DNA of 64,000 bases from Triops longicaudatus (Eukaryota; Arthropoda; Branchiopoda; Notostraca; Triopsidae). The notes beneath the pieces were generated by a model, which was not told the origin of the DNA, made no database searches, and worked only from the letters and a program-made list of their open reading frames with translations. Made by a program: the position numbers and the translations under genes. The stretch spans positions 352,220 to 416,219 of the forward strand of contig JAGQDJ010000013.1 in assembly GCA_022885665.1 (NCBI GenBank), read 5' to 3'. This document shows positions 1 through 12,776 of this stretch, piece by piece; the stretch's first letter is position 1, and every line of letters begins with the position of its first letter.

Positions 1-1002
1 TATTGTAAGTCTTCGTCTCTGCCGAAATCCGTGCACCTTTTGGGCGTTGGCTACTCCTGCCGGTGAATTCAACAGACCTAGGCAGTCAACACTTGGTTCC
101 TTTGTTCCCTGTCTCGCCCTTTTGCAATGTACTAATGTCCCACGGAGTTGCTCTGACAGCGACAGCCTCGTCATCAATTACGGGGCCAGTCGTCTTGTAT
201 ATACACACCGTGGACTACACATGTACACGAGTCGTCTTCCCTTTCCGTTTTGCACTAACGTACCTTGAAAAATACCTCCTTTTTAGATCCAGTCTCTTCT
301 TCACACCCTTCTCATCCATTTTTACGGGTTTTGTCATCCTTATCGTGAAAAATGGACCTAAAGCTTTGGGCGACCTCCGGATTTTCTCCGCCCGTTCCAT
401 TACGCTATACACTAGTGTCGAGCTGGGCTGTGAGTCTCTTTCTCTCTGTCTCCTAAGAAGAAACCTTTCCCCTTGTCTCCTACCATCGTTATTCAACCTT
501 CTCGTTGACTTTATTTGTCTTCGTTAAAAAGAGACATGCCAACCCAATCCACCTTCCATCAAAGGATCTTTTCAGTAATATGTGTAAGAGACAGCGTGAA
601 AAGTTATGAAGCGGCGAGAAGAATGCCCACGACGTTGAGATGTGTAAACACTCGACATTTGCTTACGGTAACAAAGGACATCCAAAAGATGTAACAGGCA
701 AGTCCTGTTCTATCTTGTGTGGCCCTTATTTTGCGAGTGTCCTTGTTAATACATAGTCTAAAAGACACCTTCACAACAATAGCAACTAGCTCCAAAGAAA
801 CAGGAATCCAGCATAGGAAATTAGGGGCATGGAGTACAGTAGGCTACTAGTTAAAAGCTTCGATACAAACCAATGTCTCATTCTACCTATACGGCAACTT
901 TCGTGTATTGTGTCCTTACACGGGCCTCTCGTTTACATACTCAGCTAGCCACAAAACTTCCTATAATAAGAAGTTCGCTGCTAGCTTCAGATTCGTGTAA
1001 TT
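1..1002. other. Gene-free sequence
   Basis: Short overlapping reading frames occur on both strands, none with family resemblance, splice logic or codon bias that I can support. I see no RNA gene. Confidence 0.6.
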
Positions 1003-1790
1003 CAGGGGTGTACAACCCTATCTTTAATTCGCCAATGTTGGCGATTGAAGATTTCGTTGTGGGAATCCATTAGTACCATTTTACCCAAGTAGACGGAATT
1101 TGTACCAAATTTACAAAACGCCGATTTTGAGCTAGCTTAGGAAAATTACACTAGATAAAATTTGCGACGACTTTGGAAGTTATTTTTAAGTATGTGTGAA
1201 GTTAAAATACTGGGTTATTTACCACAGAGGACTTTTTCTTTAATTCACTTCCAGGACCATTTTTTCTGATAAATAAAAATTTAGTTGAAATTTACGCCGG
1301 TTCCTCTATTCTCGGACGAGAATGCAAGTAGACCATTTTTTGACCAGATCTCTTTACTTTTTGTCGAAAAAATCCACGATGCGCGGTCCAGACGACTTGA
1401 AAAACACAAGAGCATTTTCTGTTCTATGCAACGTGATGTAACGATATTTATTTATTAAACTAGTTTGCTCTAATTTTCAGTAAACGAGATGCTAAATTTA
1501 GTTTTCGATTGCAGCAGAAACAGCAGAGGAATATTGTTTGAATACTTTAAGAAAACTACTAGCTAAAACTTGTTTCATACGTTCATTGTTACATTTTTTC
1601 TTTGTTACAAATGTTCTTTGTTACCAATACCAATTTTTTCTTTTTGTGTGTTTTTTTTTATTATTTATTTTCCATTTTCTCGGGTGTTAGCGAATTGGTT
1701 GAATTCGAAGATTTTCTTTTAGGTTTTGGCGAATTGTATGTCTAATTCGCCAACACATTAGCGAATTTTAAAAAAGGGTTGAACACCCAC
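1003..1790. mobile_element. Non-autonomous hAT-like DNA transposon (about 0.79 kb)
   Basis: The left end begins CAGGGGTGTACAACCC and continues through an ATTCGCCAATGTTGGCGA segment. The reverse complement of the right end reads GTGGGTGTTCAACCC, then ATTCGCTAATGTGTTGGCGA. These are imperfect terminal inverted repeats of about 45 bp. The flanking octamers gtgtaatt and atgtagtt match at 6 of 8 positions, as a decayed 8-bp target duplication would. CAGGGGTG-type termini and 8-bp duplications are typical of the hAT superfamily. The AT-rich interior holds no transposase reading frame, so this is a deletion derivative or MITE-like copy. Confidence 0.72.
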
Positions 1791-2131
1791 TCATGTAGTT
1801 AGAAATAGTATGGACTGGCCTCTTCTGAGGATGGCATCTATGCTGCTCCTGTGAAGACAATATTTATTATTACAAGACGTTGCAACACACAGCATCGTGC
1901 TATAATGTATCTTCTCATTACACAAGCAAACAACACGTTTGCTTCCATAAACTTATTTGATTCAATAATGTACTGCAGTTCTGCATGATATCTTGTAGTA
2001 AAAGTTGAACAGCAGAAAGCAAAGGTAATGGGGATAAACGCTATAGATATTTACGGTAAGTAAAACAATCAATGCTACGTATTGAAGAAGAAATGGTTGG
2101 CTTCATTTACTTTATGTTCATTCCCTGTACT
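1791..2131. other. Gene-free spacer between two transposon relics
   Basis: AT-rich sequence with no supportable coding or RNA feature. Confidence 0.6.
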
Positions 2132-2269
2132 CAGGCTCGTAGCCAGGAGATTTCGGTTCGGTGGGGGGGGGGGGGGGTAGGCATATGCAATTATATTGGA
2201 TATTTGGGTTTCGCCTATCGTCACCATTCTAAAATAAAAATATCCCAATCCCCCCTGGCTACGGACCTG
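2132..2269. mobile_element. Short hAT-like MITE, copy 1
   Basis: The ends are CAGGCTCGTAGCCAGG on the left and, as reverse complement, CAGGTCCGTAGCCAGG on the right, giving near-perfect 16-bp terminal inverted repeats about 138 bp apart. A run of 15 G lies at 2163-2177. The interior contains a TCGCCTAT ... ATTCTAAAATAAAA block that recurs in the copies at 23105 and 42027. The flanking octamers are only partly alike, so the target duplication has decayed. Confidence 0.75.
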
Positions 2270-5200
2270 CCTATACATAAAATGAATAACAGTGGATTCC
2301 ATATAAAGCAAAATTTTTAGTAAAATATGTTAATAGCTAAACCCCCACTTTCACTAAAATGATTCTTGAGGATACATGAAAACCCTAAGGATGGCCAATA
2401 AGAAAGCGATGAAGGCGTTCCAGATAATCAGCCCATCTGGCAACGCTGTACAGCACGGCTTGTTGCTGCTGGAAGACCTGGGTCGAACATGTAGACCTAC
2501 TGTATTTAGTTGCTCAATAAAATAAATAAATTGATAAACATTGAGTTTTTATATATTTACAATCACAAAAATAGTAATGACCGACCTTGAGACCATAAGT
2601 TTTCATGAGTTGTTTCCAAATCAAGTAAAAAATTCATCTAGTAAAATGTCGTCTACCGATTACCTTACCAAACAACGGTCTGGAGGATTTTTGTACACCA
2701 AAGAACAGCGAAGCCTTTAATTTTAATTACATTTTATTTTTACATTCTTATTGCTGTTACATTCAGCTGGTCTTGACTTTGTCACGTCAAGATATAACCG
2801 ATTCGAGTTTGATGGGGAGAAGAGTATTTTGAAAGGGTTTGCAGTTTGCAGAACTACGATTCAGACAGCATACATTTTGTAGTGACACTAAAGGGTCGTT
2901 GTGCATCTCAACGTTGTTTACCAAACGCTGTTAGTGGCTGTAACTATCCCTCTTCATTTGCGACTCTCACCCTTTCTTCTCCACCCCCAGGTTCCTATTT
3001 ACTCTTATCCAAGCGCTGCGCAAAAGATGCGTTGGGTCATAAGTCAAATCCCCCTTACCCCAATGGGTAGACACAGCTCATCGGATGAGCCGTGGTTTTT
3101 CGAATGCGACAAGTGAATTTGCTACGGACTTTGCGCACTTGACAGATGCCGGTTCCTTGTTCCTTCCTCTGCTCGCTGCGTTCCTCAAACTCTTGAAGCC
3201 TAACTACGACCCGAAAACTCGACAGACAGGGGGGACGAGCGAAACACATTGACATGAGAACCATTAACCTCAATCGTTCGACGGGGATATTCCAAAAGTG
3301 GTTATCTTTCGGCAAAATAGATTCTCTAGCTCCCGTCTTAAGGCAGAACGAAGGGAAGACATGGCTGCATCTCTATCGCGGATGAGTAAGCGACGCTCGT
3401 TTTTCTAACGCGCGAAGCAAAGAAATGTGCCTGACGGCTTAAAGGGAAACAGGGAGTAAATTCTAACTTTCGGGAGGGCATTCGTATGCAAATGGATGAC
3501 AAGTTCTCCCTGGGAAACATTACTTGCAGGCTTCAATGATCCCTAGCCTCTTTTTCTTGAGTTTCCCCCCTTCCTCGCTTTCTCTCTAGGTCCTTGGTGC
3601 ATCCACATACATCAAGACAGTCAGTCTGCAACTGATAGCCCCAGTACAGGGGGCTACAGACCCTCGTCGACTCATTCAAACTTCAACTGGCACATCAAGC
3701 GTAACGCAGAAGGGCCAATCTCGATTCTAAAGCTTTTTATTGCTTACTTAGGGGCGAACCATAGCAGGCAGAATAGCAGCAAGTTTGTTTACCCTTTCCA
3801 GCGCATATCGTGTCTGGCCGACCTGTTGAAATAGAGTTATAAACCCACGGTTGGGATAAAGAGGGAAGATTCTGTCACTAGAATGGCGTGTAGGAATCGC
3901 CTCCTGCTCTCGCTCGTGTCGCCCTCTGGAGGATACCTCGCCGGTCACGATGGAAAATGGGAGAAAGGGCAGTTTAAGGTTTTATACGGTTAAGAATATT
4001 TATGTGTCTGGTGACTAGCAAAAGACCTTACAATGGGCTTCTCAATAAGTTCCCCATTTGGATGTTGAAAGTTGAAATGCAAAACAGCCTTCGTGGTACG
4101 ATTTCACTCTGCCGGCAACAGCGACTCGGCGTGCAGCGAACTGATAGCTATTCATGAGCCATGACAGTAGCACAACAGCCTTCACCCTCATCTTCTATTG
4201 TAAACCCTCCACCCAGATCCTTTTCAGCACTAACTTGGAAGGCGCAGTGCAATGCACTCAAATTGAATGCAAATGGATAACATCCCACAGCAGTGCGACT
4301 TGGAGTTCTTGGACCGACATTTCTTTTTCAAGTCTATCGGTATAGTCCGCTAGTTTCCCAAGCTTTGCAAGCTGTGAAGCAAGCTGAGTGAACATATAAT
4401 AAATTAAGGAAACTGGAGAATCTCTGACGAGAAAAAAAATGGAGAATACAGCATCGAAGCCTTAAGTCGTAACAGAACGAAAGCGCAAACACTAGCCAAG
4501 TGCCAACACAGCCGTAAATTTCTCTTGTGGAAGCATTTTTAGGAAGATATGGCCCTCCAGGCACAGTCAGCAAGCTAAACGCTCCAGGCATTTTTTGTGA
4601 GCCTCACTTGAAGCCAAAGATAACCACTTAGCCTGCGAAAAAAGGGAAAGGGACTACCATAATCAATTGTTTACCATCAATGAGTAGTAAAGTACTGTAC
4701 TATAAACTCAAGTGCGACGGGAAACCATGCGGAGTGCAAGAATTATGTGTTCACAGCGGTTGAGCTAATTCTCACTACGAGTGGCATAGCGATGGATTTA
4801 ATTGCTTAGCGAGCCCCCAGGCACAGTACCAAGCCACGACCCATAGAGGGGACTAAAACTAGCACGGGACCTTAATAAAAACAATATAAAACGGGATGTG
4901 ACAAACGACCCAGAAGTTTCTGTCCGACAGCGGGCAGAAATCCCGGTAGCACGCTGGGAGAAATAAATCTCATTAGTTTTTCGTTGACTTTACCAGCGTA
5001 GGCCGGAGCCTATTGCTGGTACGTCAAATATACAAACGTATTTACAATGTTCGTTAGGGGTTTCGCTGGACAATATGCTATTTCTCGGTACTATTGCCAA
5101 CCAGACACAAAGGATCCAAGCTAATTAGCCCGGTTCATTGGTCATCTCGACTTGTTGTGCCCTTGCCTGCCAACTGCCACGCTAGTTAAACAAAGCCTTT

Positions 5201-8033
5201 ATTGTTTATTTTCAATTTGGGAAACTCAGCACTTTCACGCGCGTTTGGTCGAATAATGTTTTCTCAAAAGGGTTTGTACTTACTTCGTCCATGACAACAG
5301 GTCACGGAATACAAATCTTTCGAATTTTACTGAACCTTAATTCGTGGGGCAACTTGGGTCGTGAATGCAATATAGAAATTTTATGTTTCCGACTTCAGAG
5401 GAATTAAGTTTACTTTATACAGTTTCTTATTCTTTTAGACCCTCAAATATAAATACACTTAGCGTTTCTTCAATTTAGCGCACTTTAACCGCCAGTAAGA
5501 GTTGCCACATTATTGTCCGTTTAGCGTGGGGTCTTTTTCCTTAAAGTGTAGCGTATGGTAACCACCAGCATGCAACTCCAATAAAAAAAAAACAATTTTC
5601 ATTCAATAGGAAAGCAGTTTAAAAAACATGTGTGATTGTATAATCTAGTGTTCCCTCAGTGTACATTACATATAAGAATAATATTTTCAGTTTGTTTATA
5701 AATAATCCGTCTTGAGTATAGTCGTAAATTAACGATTGCATTTCTTTAGAAGATATTAGTAGATTGCAGCATATTTCATCCAAACAGCTGAAAATCAACG
5801 CCAAAATACGAGATTTCGTTTCATCAGGGACTAAATGCATTTGAGGAAATGTAGCTTCTTGGTTGTTTCTACAATTTTGATGTTGCTGCGGATCATGGAA
5901 ACAAGGTTAGGTCACATGGCAGCGCTTGCCTGAGGAGCATAATTGCGGTTTGCTTAAAATGAAGCCGTTCGGAGCAGTGGATATGCTCCGACATGTTCGG
6001 CCTGCTCCCAGTGACGTAGCGTTCAAAACATTCGAACGCTGAGGGCAATGACGAGATAACCTTGTCCCTAACAACCTTGCGTTTGCTCAATGCATTGTGT
6101 CGACAATTAGATCACACAGCAGTGTTCAGCTTGTTCTTTTGCTGTTATTCTTATTTCGTTTATTGCTGTTCCAAACAGAATTTACAACAATCAGTTTAGA
6201 ACTCGAACTCGGTGTAATTTGTGCTTTCTACTCCATATTATAATGGAAAGTGAAAAAGACATACCACAGTTCAAAGTCTATGAAAATGATGAAACCGTGA
6301 AGGTGATAATTGAAGGACAGCAAGAAAAAGTGTCTGAAAGGACAGAGGAAACGAAGTTTGTTTAACTGTGCAATAATGTTCTCTTATTACTGATGTTGTA
6401 GTGTTTTTCGTATTGTAATTCACTTATTTCGTCTGTTATGTAAGGGACGAAATATCCTAAGCCTTGTCCTACACGTGTTCTACATAAAAAAGAGCTGCTC
6501 ATTTACTTATTAATTTTTTCCCTAATTATCCTTGCCCTTTACAAGTAATTGGGATATATTTTGTAAACGCGGTTTCTAGCTTTTGAAGCCCCGGTATTAT
6601 TGGATATGACACTCAAGTTAAACCCGTGACAAAACCGGCAGTGAATCTTTAGTAAGCTTCTCCGTAACTGGGAGTTTCGGACACGTTTTCTACCTATTTG
6701 GATAAGCAGTACAACTGGCGATTAACTGTTGTCTCAAATACCAAGCCAATTACCGCCATTTGTCCAGACGGTAAAATGCAGAAGACGGGTTGTGAACAAA
6801 CGATATACCGCCAAATTAATCGGTTAATTTTTTTAGGGTAGTGTCCATACTTCTGACATTCGAAGGAATTTCTTGTTTTTGTACCGTTATGAAATAAATA
6901 GCAGTAGAATATGAAAGGCGTCTATGAGCATCGCAACTTTAGACTTGTTAATGTTTTAGGTTGAGAAATTAAGATTTTCACGGCGGTCAATTAAGCGAAC
7001 TTCGGTTAAATGGAGATTTACCACATTACCTATTCATTTCTACACGTAGAACGCGAAAAATAAACTGTAGCAAAGTGTAGGCTATGGAAAGCTTCTCTTC
7101 AAAATCTTTTATGGATTTTTTTTTCGTAATGAGGACTGGACCTGGGTAATGCGACCAAGTGACGCAAATATGTGTTATTTATAACTTTTTATAAACCACA
7201 ACGATGGACCTTACCAAGTTCCGGGCTCGTAAAGAGGGTGTGTCTTACGAACCCATACCCATTTATGTGGGGACGAAGAATGAACAAAATGGCAGCTTAG
7301 GTGGACAACAATGGCCCAAAGACCATGAAAGCAAAACATAGTCTACTGAGCGTCTCCCTCGTTCGACGGAATTACTAATTCCCTACCTTCCTAGTGATTT
7401 GCGCAAAGGAGTGCGAGCCTGATGTACTACAAGTGTAGGTCTGCCAATTCCGCTGACCATGGTTAACAAGTTTGGCAGAGTTGTCAATGATAACCCTATT
7501 TTATCCTTCTTGGGGGGAGTGAAGAACGCAGGAGGAATTTTCCATGTGTACATATTACGGGAAAGACGTATAGCCAATTACCGTACACTGAACAATAGAG
7601 AGCTCCTAGGGAATATGGAGTCATTAGTCGAAGTAACAGCAGCCCAAAGATCCACATACACACAAGAGAAGATCAGGGTGCAAGCTGTGACCAAGACAAA
7701 AGGCTTTGCCTATTGTCAAAATACACATAAACCTTTATGAAACGGTAAGACGACGGCAGCGGTCTGTCGTAAGCCTTCGTCGTATAATACATAATATATA
7801 GAAGTTCCGCTTGTGCTACCTTCGCCCAGTACTGCCAAACCCATCTTGAGGAAGAATCTGTGTGATAAGGGCTGCTGTGTTACAAGATTCTTGGCGAGTA
7901 TATACGGCCCCTGGCAATAGCTCGTGTAAATCACAGAGGAGCTCGTTTGGTCGGGGAACAACAGCCCGGGACTGAAAACATGTTACGACCTCATTGTCAG
8001 GTGTACACAATGGGGTACCCAGCCGTAAGATAG
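2270..8033. other. Gene-free sequence
   Basis: The frames present are short, often open on both strands and unlike any family I know. GC content is higher at about 2.9-4.0 kb, without a coding signal. I see no tRNA, rRNA or snRNA. Confidence 0.55.
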
Positions 8034-8060
8034 CACACACACACACACACACATACATAC
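8034..8060. repeat. (CA)n microsatellite
   Basis: About ten uninterrupted CA units run into a short CATA-rich tail. Confidence 0.95.
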
Positions 8061-11000
8061 CTAGACATACACATACCTCGGGGTCCTATACGTCAGGCGT
8101 TGAGCGCGTACCGACAGGGATGGCCTCGTTATATCGGCAATTTGGGTCCATAGACAAAAGACACAGGAGACAGCAGATAAAACCGTCCCTTTTGGTCCTA
8201 TTATAGTTTTTCTTTCCCTTCCGCGACCATAAAACAGGCTCTGGGGCCAAACCTAACAAAATCTGAATCGCTCCGTCGTAATTTACGGGATGTTCGACAA
8301 CAATGGGAAAAAGGAAGGAAAAAATCTGATTATACCCAACTCATAGCAACAAGCAAACAGAACAACCTTTTGTATCTACCTGGAATAGAACGGCACACCC
8401 ATGTCAGATGTAATACTGCTAAATGAATATCCGACCTCCACGAACGTCATTAGGATCAAGTCACGAATTACATTTTTTTTTTCTTACGCTTTCATTCTGT
8501 AGCGACAAAAGTTGGTGTAGGCGCTTGAGTCAACTAAAAACGTTTAGAAAAATGACCCAGGCTGCTATACAGAGCTAATTGCTTCCATTGTACCTGGCGT
8601 GACGCAGATTGTCAAACTGGGATTGATGATAAGCTAATGATCTTCGTATTCAGTTTTTAGCTCCGTGGTTGTAGCTCGCCTGGGCTGTGACACAGTTCCA
8701 ACGATACATAGCAACAGCCAAACAAAGTTTGCATTCACAAAACAGGACCGGAAGTTACGTATCTAGTAAGTTAAAAAAGGGAAAAAATGCTCACTAGTTC
8801 CAGAAAGACAGAAGCCAATGACTTGTGTTGGAAATCTTTTTTTTTGGCTCTTTTTTCTTTGCTTAACTGCAAAGAAATCGCTTCGGAAGAATTCCTTCCG
8901 AAGCATCCTAGCTAACGTCTTTCTACATAGTTTACGGTTTTCATATTCTGTCTCGTACCGCTGCAGCATCTCTGCGTTGAGGAAGAAAAGCTAGTAATAT
9001 GAATCTTCTACCGACACAAAGATTCTAGTAACCCCCTCCTCCAAACCAATTCACCCTTAGGGGATGTTTTCTTTCTGTTACTTCATGAGGCAATAATATT
9101 AGCCATCACTGTTACAAGAATCCTCCAACTTTTGGGGTCAAATCGCCCCCTTAAACCCGTAGAACCCAGCAAGGTGCCTTTTTTATGTCCCAAGAATCCT
9201 GCTTTGGTGGTGTCGCCTAAAAACAGGTAGAGTGAGCCCCCAAACATCGGTGCGCTTGAACCCCCCTAAAAAGGAGCAATTGTGACCCAAGAAATGATGA
9301 AAAGTTGCACGAAATTATAGCTATAACTACTCTACTTTTGGCGATGAATACTGGAAATAGGTAGGCTAGCACGCTAAGATAGGTAAATGATCCTAGTTAT
9401 TGGGAGGTTTTAACCCCAATACACAGCAGTAAGAAAACCCTTAATGTAGCGAACCAAACCTCATAATTGATTCATATTATGCTTATAAAATGGCCCATTT
9501 TGCTAATAAAAGTTAAAAAAATTCACGTACGTTTATCGCAGTTCTCTATGTTTCACAGGGGTGTTAAAAATCTTATGCGCCTCTTGCAGTTAATGACGTG
9601 GGCAAATTATGACGAACCGCAACAGTAAAATTTTAACTCTTTCAAAAGAATCTGAAATAAAAGGGAGGAGACAAGACGAGACAAGACAACAAGCAGAGAA
9701 CACATGAAATACTGCACGAATAATTTCTTTATAAAATATCCAAGTTGATCTACAACTTTCACCTTTAACAAATTTGACAGAAAATCTGTGAAAGCTATGA
9801 AGCTTCACTGAATAATACTAGACCTACCAACACAGCTACTCTCGCAACGATTCGTCGTTACAGACATAATCAAACAACAGCAATCAAACACGTGAACAAC
9901 GGACACAACACTTGTTTTTTGGCTTTGTGTCTTTGGAATTAATGCGCCGTGCGGCACAAAGTCAGTTTTGACAGTGTTTCAAACGACAGATTCCTGCGTG
10001 GACACTCCTCAAGTCGGCTACTAGGAAGGGTTCAACGTAAGGTTAACGAAGTGTGGGAGCGGTTCAATTTTCAAACTTGGTGCTACGTTTTTCCGCACTG
10101 CAATACAATATTTTCTTCGATCACAAACTTCTTCATAGTGTTTGTTTTTCAATGTTCTATGTCATAGAAAGCAGTGGGCATAATGCTAAAGAAAAAGGGT
10201 GGATTAATGGGGACTGAAACTAGGTTAAACGAACTTGTATAGCTCTGCAGCCATTAGATATAGGCCTACTGTACTGTTCTCTACTGTACCAACACAATAC
10301 ACGGCTACTTACAATACTGGCATCAAATCTAATTATAATACACACCTGAGCAAAAAGAAAAAATATAAAGTAGTCGTTTACGAAAAGTAATTTAGAGCAG
10401 GTAATGAAATGTTGATTATGTGCGTTGTAGACACGGGGAAAGCCATTTTCAACAGGCGCAAGCCTAAGAATGGTATCCCAAACTCCTGGGCAACCATATT
10501 AGAAAAAATGAACACGCAAGGCAAATGCAACACCTTCTGAATCGAAAATTAAACAGCAATTAGTTAGTATACTATAGTAAACTTATTAAATTCTCAATGA
10601 CGATAAGTAATTCACGTTTGTATTGTTGGTCACTTGGAAGCAGGGTATCAAATGTAAGGGAAATATGCTCTTCATACCCTGAAGTTCCCTCCTATATATA
10701 CGGAAAAAGTAGCCCAAATTTGGAAAACTTTGCCAATAACTGGGGGCAAATGCAGATTTTTAGTGGTAGGTCCCCAGCATTTAGGCGGAGCAAACCAGGC
10801 TTAGGTAGAGGTGCGTATTTTTAGTGGCAGTCACCATGTTCAGGGGACATGATTCACGAGATATGGTGGCCGATTTTAACAGTGATATACAGGATAGTAC
10901 AGGTGGGCAGCTTTTCTAAACAATCTCCTTGGAATTTCTGCAAATATTATTTTGAAAGCGAACCCAGTGTCATAACCGATTATTGCTTTTAATCGCCTGT

Positions 11001-12730
11001 CACTAGGAAACCCTGAAAGGTTCGTTTTCTTTAACTTTCGAACAAAAGAAAAAACATTTGCTGTATCGTTCTGCACAATTTCATGTGAAAAAGGCCGATA
11101 GCTATTTCTGCCACTAGCTGCTGCACTTGGCATTTGTGCTGATCTAGGACCTTACTGAACTCAAGAGTTTCTTCTTTCTTTTTTTCTTTGTCTTTCACTC
11201 CATGAAAAGAGGGTCTCTTTCGAAAGAGAAGCAGACTGTTCAGTTCAATTCTCTCCGCGGACGTTATACGTTCGGTCGTTGAACCGTTGAACCTGTTACA
11301 CGCGCCACCAAGTCCCTACGGGGCGAAAGAGACCACCTTCCTCCCGCTTCCCTCAACTCCGCGGCTAGCATGCTCAATAGACACAATCAGGTAAAGAGAG
11401 CACACGCTCTCCAAAAACGAAACCAGAAAGACTGTTGTCTGTCTAAATGGTCAGCCCTCACTGATAGACGCTCTTCACTTTCACGGGAGGAGATTGTCTT
11501 TGGTGTCATTCTCTTCTAACAGATCCTGGAAAGTTGCAATCTGGTATTTTCTGGGGAGGAAGAAATGGTGTAGCAGTGTACCAACTTAAAGCGAATCAAG
11601 TTTTATTTCCGCCCGATTACTTTAGCCGGCAACCTTCTCAATCCTGTCCCTCAGAAAGAGAGAGAGAAAAAAAAAACTAAACATAGATAAGAAAAGCTGA
11701 GGGAAGGCGTTTTGCTGCACTGCGAGCCTAGGCACCTCACTCCCTTCTCCACCTCCGCCAAATGAAGAACGAGACACTACTGTCTTGTCGAGTTGTCATC
11801 CGAAGTCAAAGTCACGCGCTGGCTGCCGTCAGGAGGAACGAGAAGTGAATGCTCAAAGAACTCTGGCTATTCAGCCTATAGGAAATACCGGCAGGATATT
11901 TTTGCCGGAAATGTAGCCACTGACCAGATTCCTTCTCATTTCCATCCATGCCCAGGGCCAATATCAGGTCTCTTGGGAACAGGAATCATAGCCCGACGGC
12001 GTGGCAAGAGCTTGAGGTCTATTTTTCCTACATAGGGGAGCAAGTGGTCGCAAGCCACAGAAATTCCACAAGCATAAAGGAATCTGAAGCAAATTTCGGC
12101 TTCGTAATTGTTAACTTTTGGTTGGACTTTAAAGCTCTGTATACTTTGTTCAACACCAGTTTCCACTGTCGATCCTATTATCCTCCGTAGTATCGGCCTC
12201 TCTCTTCCTGACAATGCCAAGAGTGCTGCCAAACCTTAGTTTTTCTTTTGTTGCTAACAGATCAAGTTTGGGGAGTCCCCAAGAGTTGAGTCAATACTTG
12301 ATACGTAACGAAAGAGAATTGGAAACAGAGGGCAAGAGAAAACGTCCTTCCTCTTGACTCTCTTGGCAATCACAGTACTTTCGGGTACAATGAGAATCTC
12401 GGCGAGAAGTTTGAACAAGGAATACCGGCCAACCCCTTGGGCTAGATTGTCTTACCTCCTTCTTACGCTTCTTTTTCGTTCGGCCTCGGGTGCCCGTAAC
12501 TGGCAAACGGCAGCTTGTCTCGGCTAAAGAAATATATTCATTCTCGTGTGCCTATTGACAAAATCCCAGGTTGCGTCAAAGAGCGAATTTTGTGCAGCTG
12601 TTGTTCTTTCTTCGGGGCGACGAAATACTTTCTTCCCGAACTTTTTCCTCCGTGAGCTTATTCTTTGGCATATTTTTTTTTTTCAACTTGACTTCGCTAT
12701 GCTCGTTTTACTCTTGTTGCTCAAGATGGA
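8061..12730. other. Gene-free sequence
   Basis: No coding exon is recognised. A near-perfect palindrome centred on an EcoRI-like GAATTC, with GCTTCGGAAG arms, lies at 8880-8904. The sequence is somewhat GC-richer from about 11.3 kb onward. Confidence 0.55.
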
Positions 12731-12776
12731 CTTTAAGAAGGAGTAACTGCAGACTTTTAGAAGGAGTAACTGCAGT
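12731..12776. repeat. Tandem duplication of a 23-bp unit
   Basis: Two adjacent 23-bp units (12731-12753 and 12754-12776) share AGAAGGAGTAACTGCAG and differ at two positions. Confidence 0.95.

Noticed and set aside
2162..2180. Poly-G run as a possible G-quadruplex regulatory site
   Set aside because: It lies within the MITE terminal region and is better explained as slippage in a G-rich transposon end.
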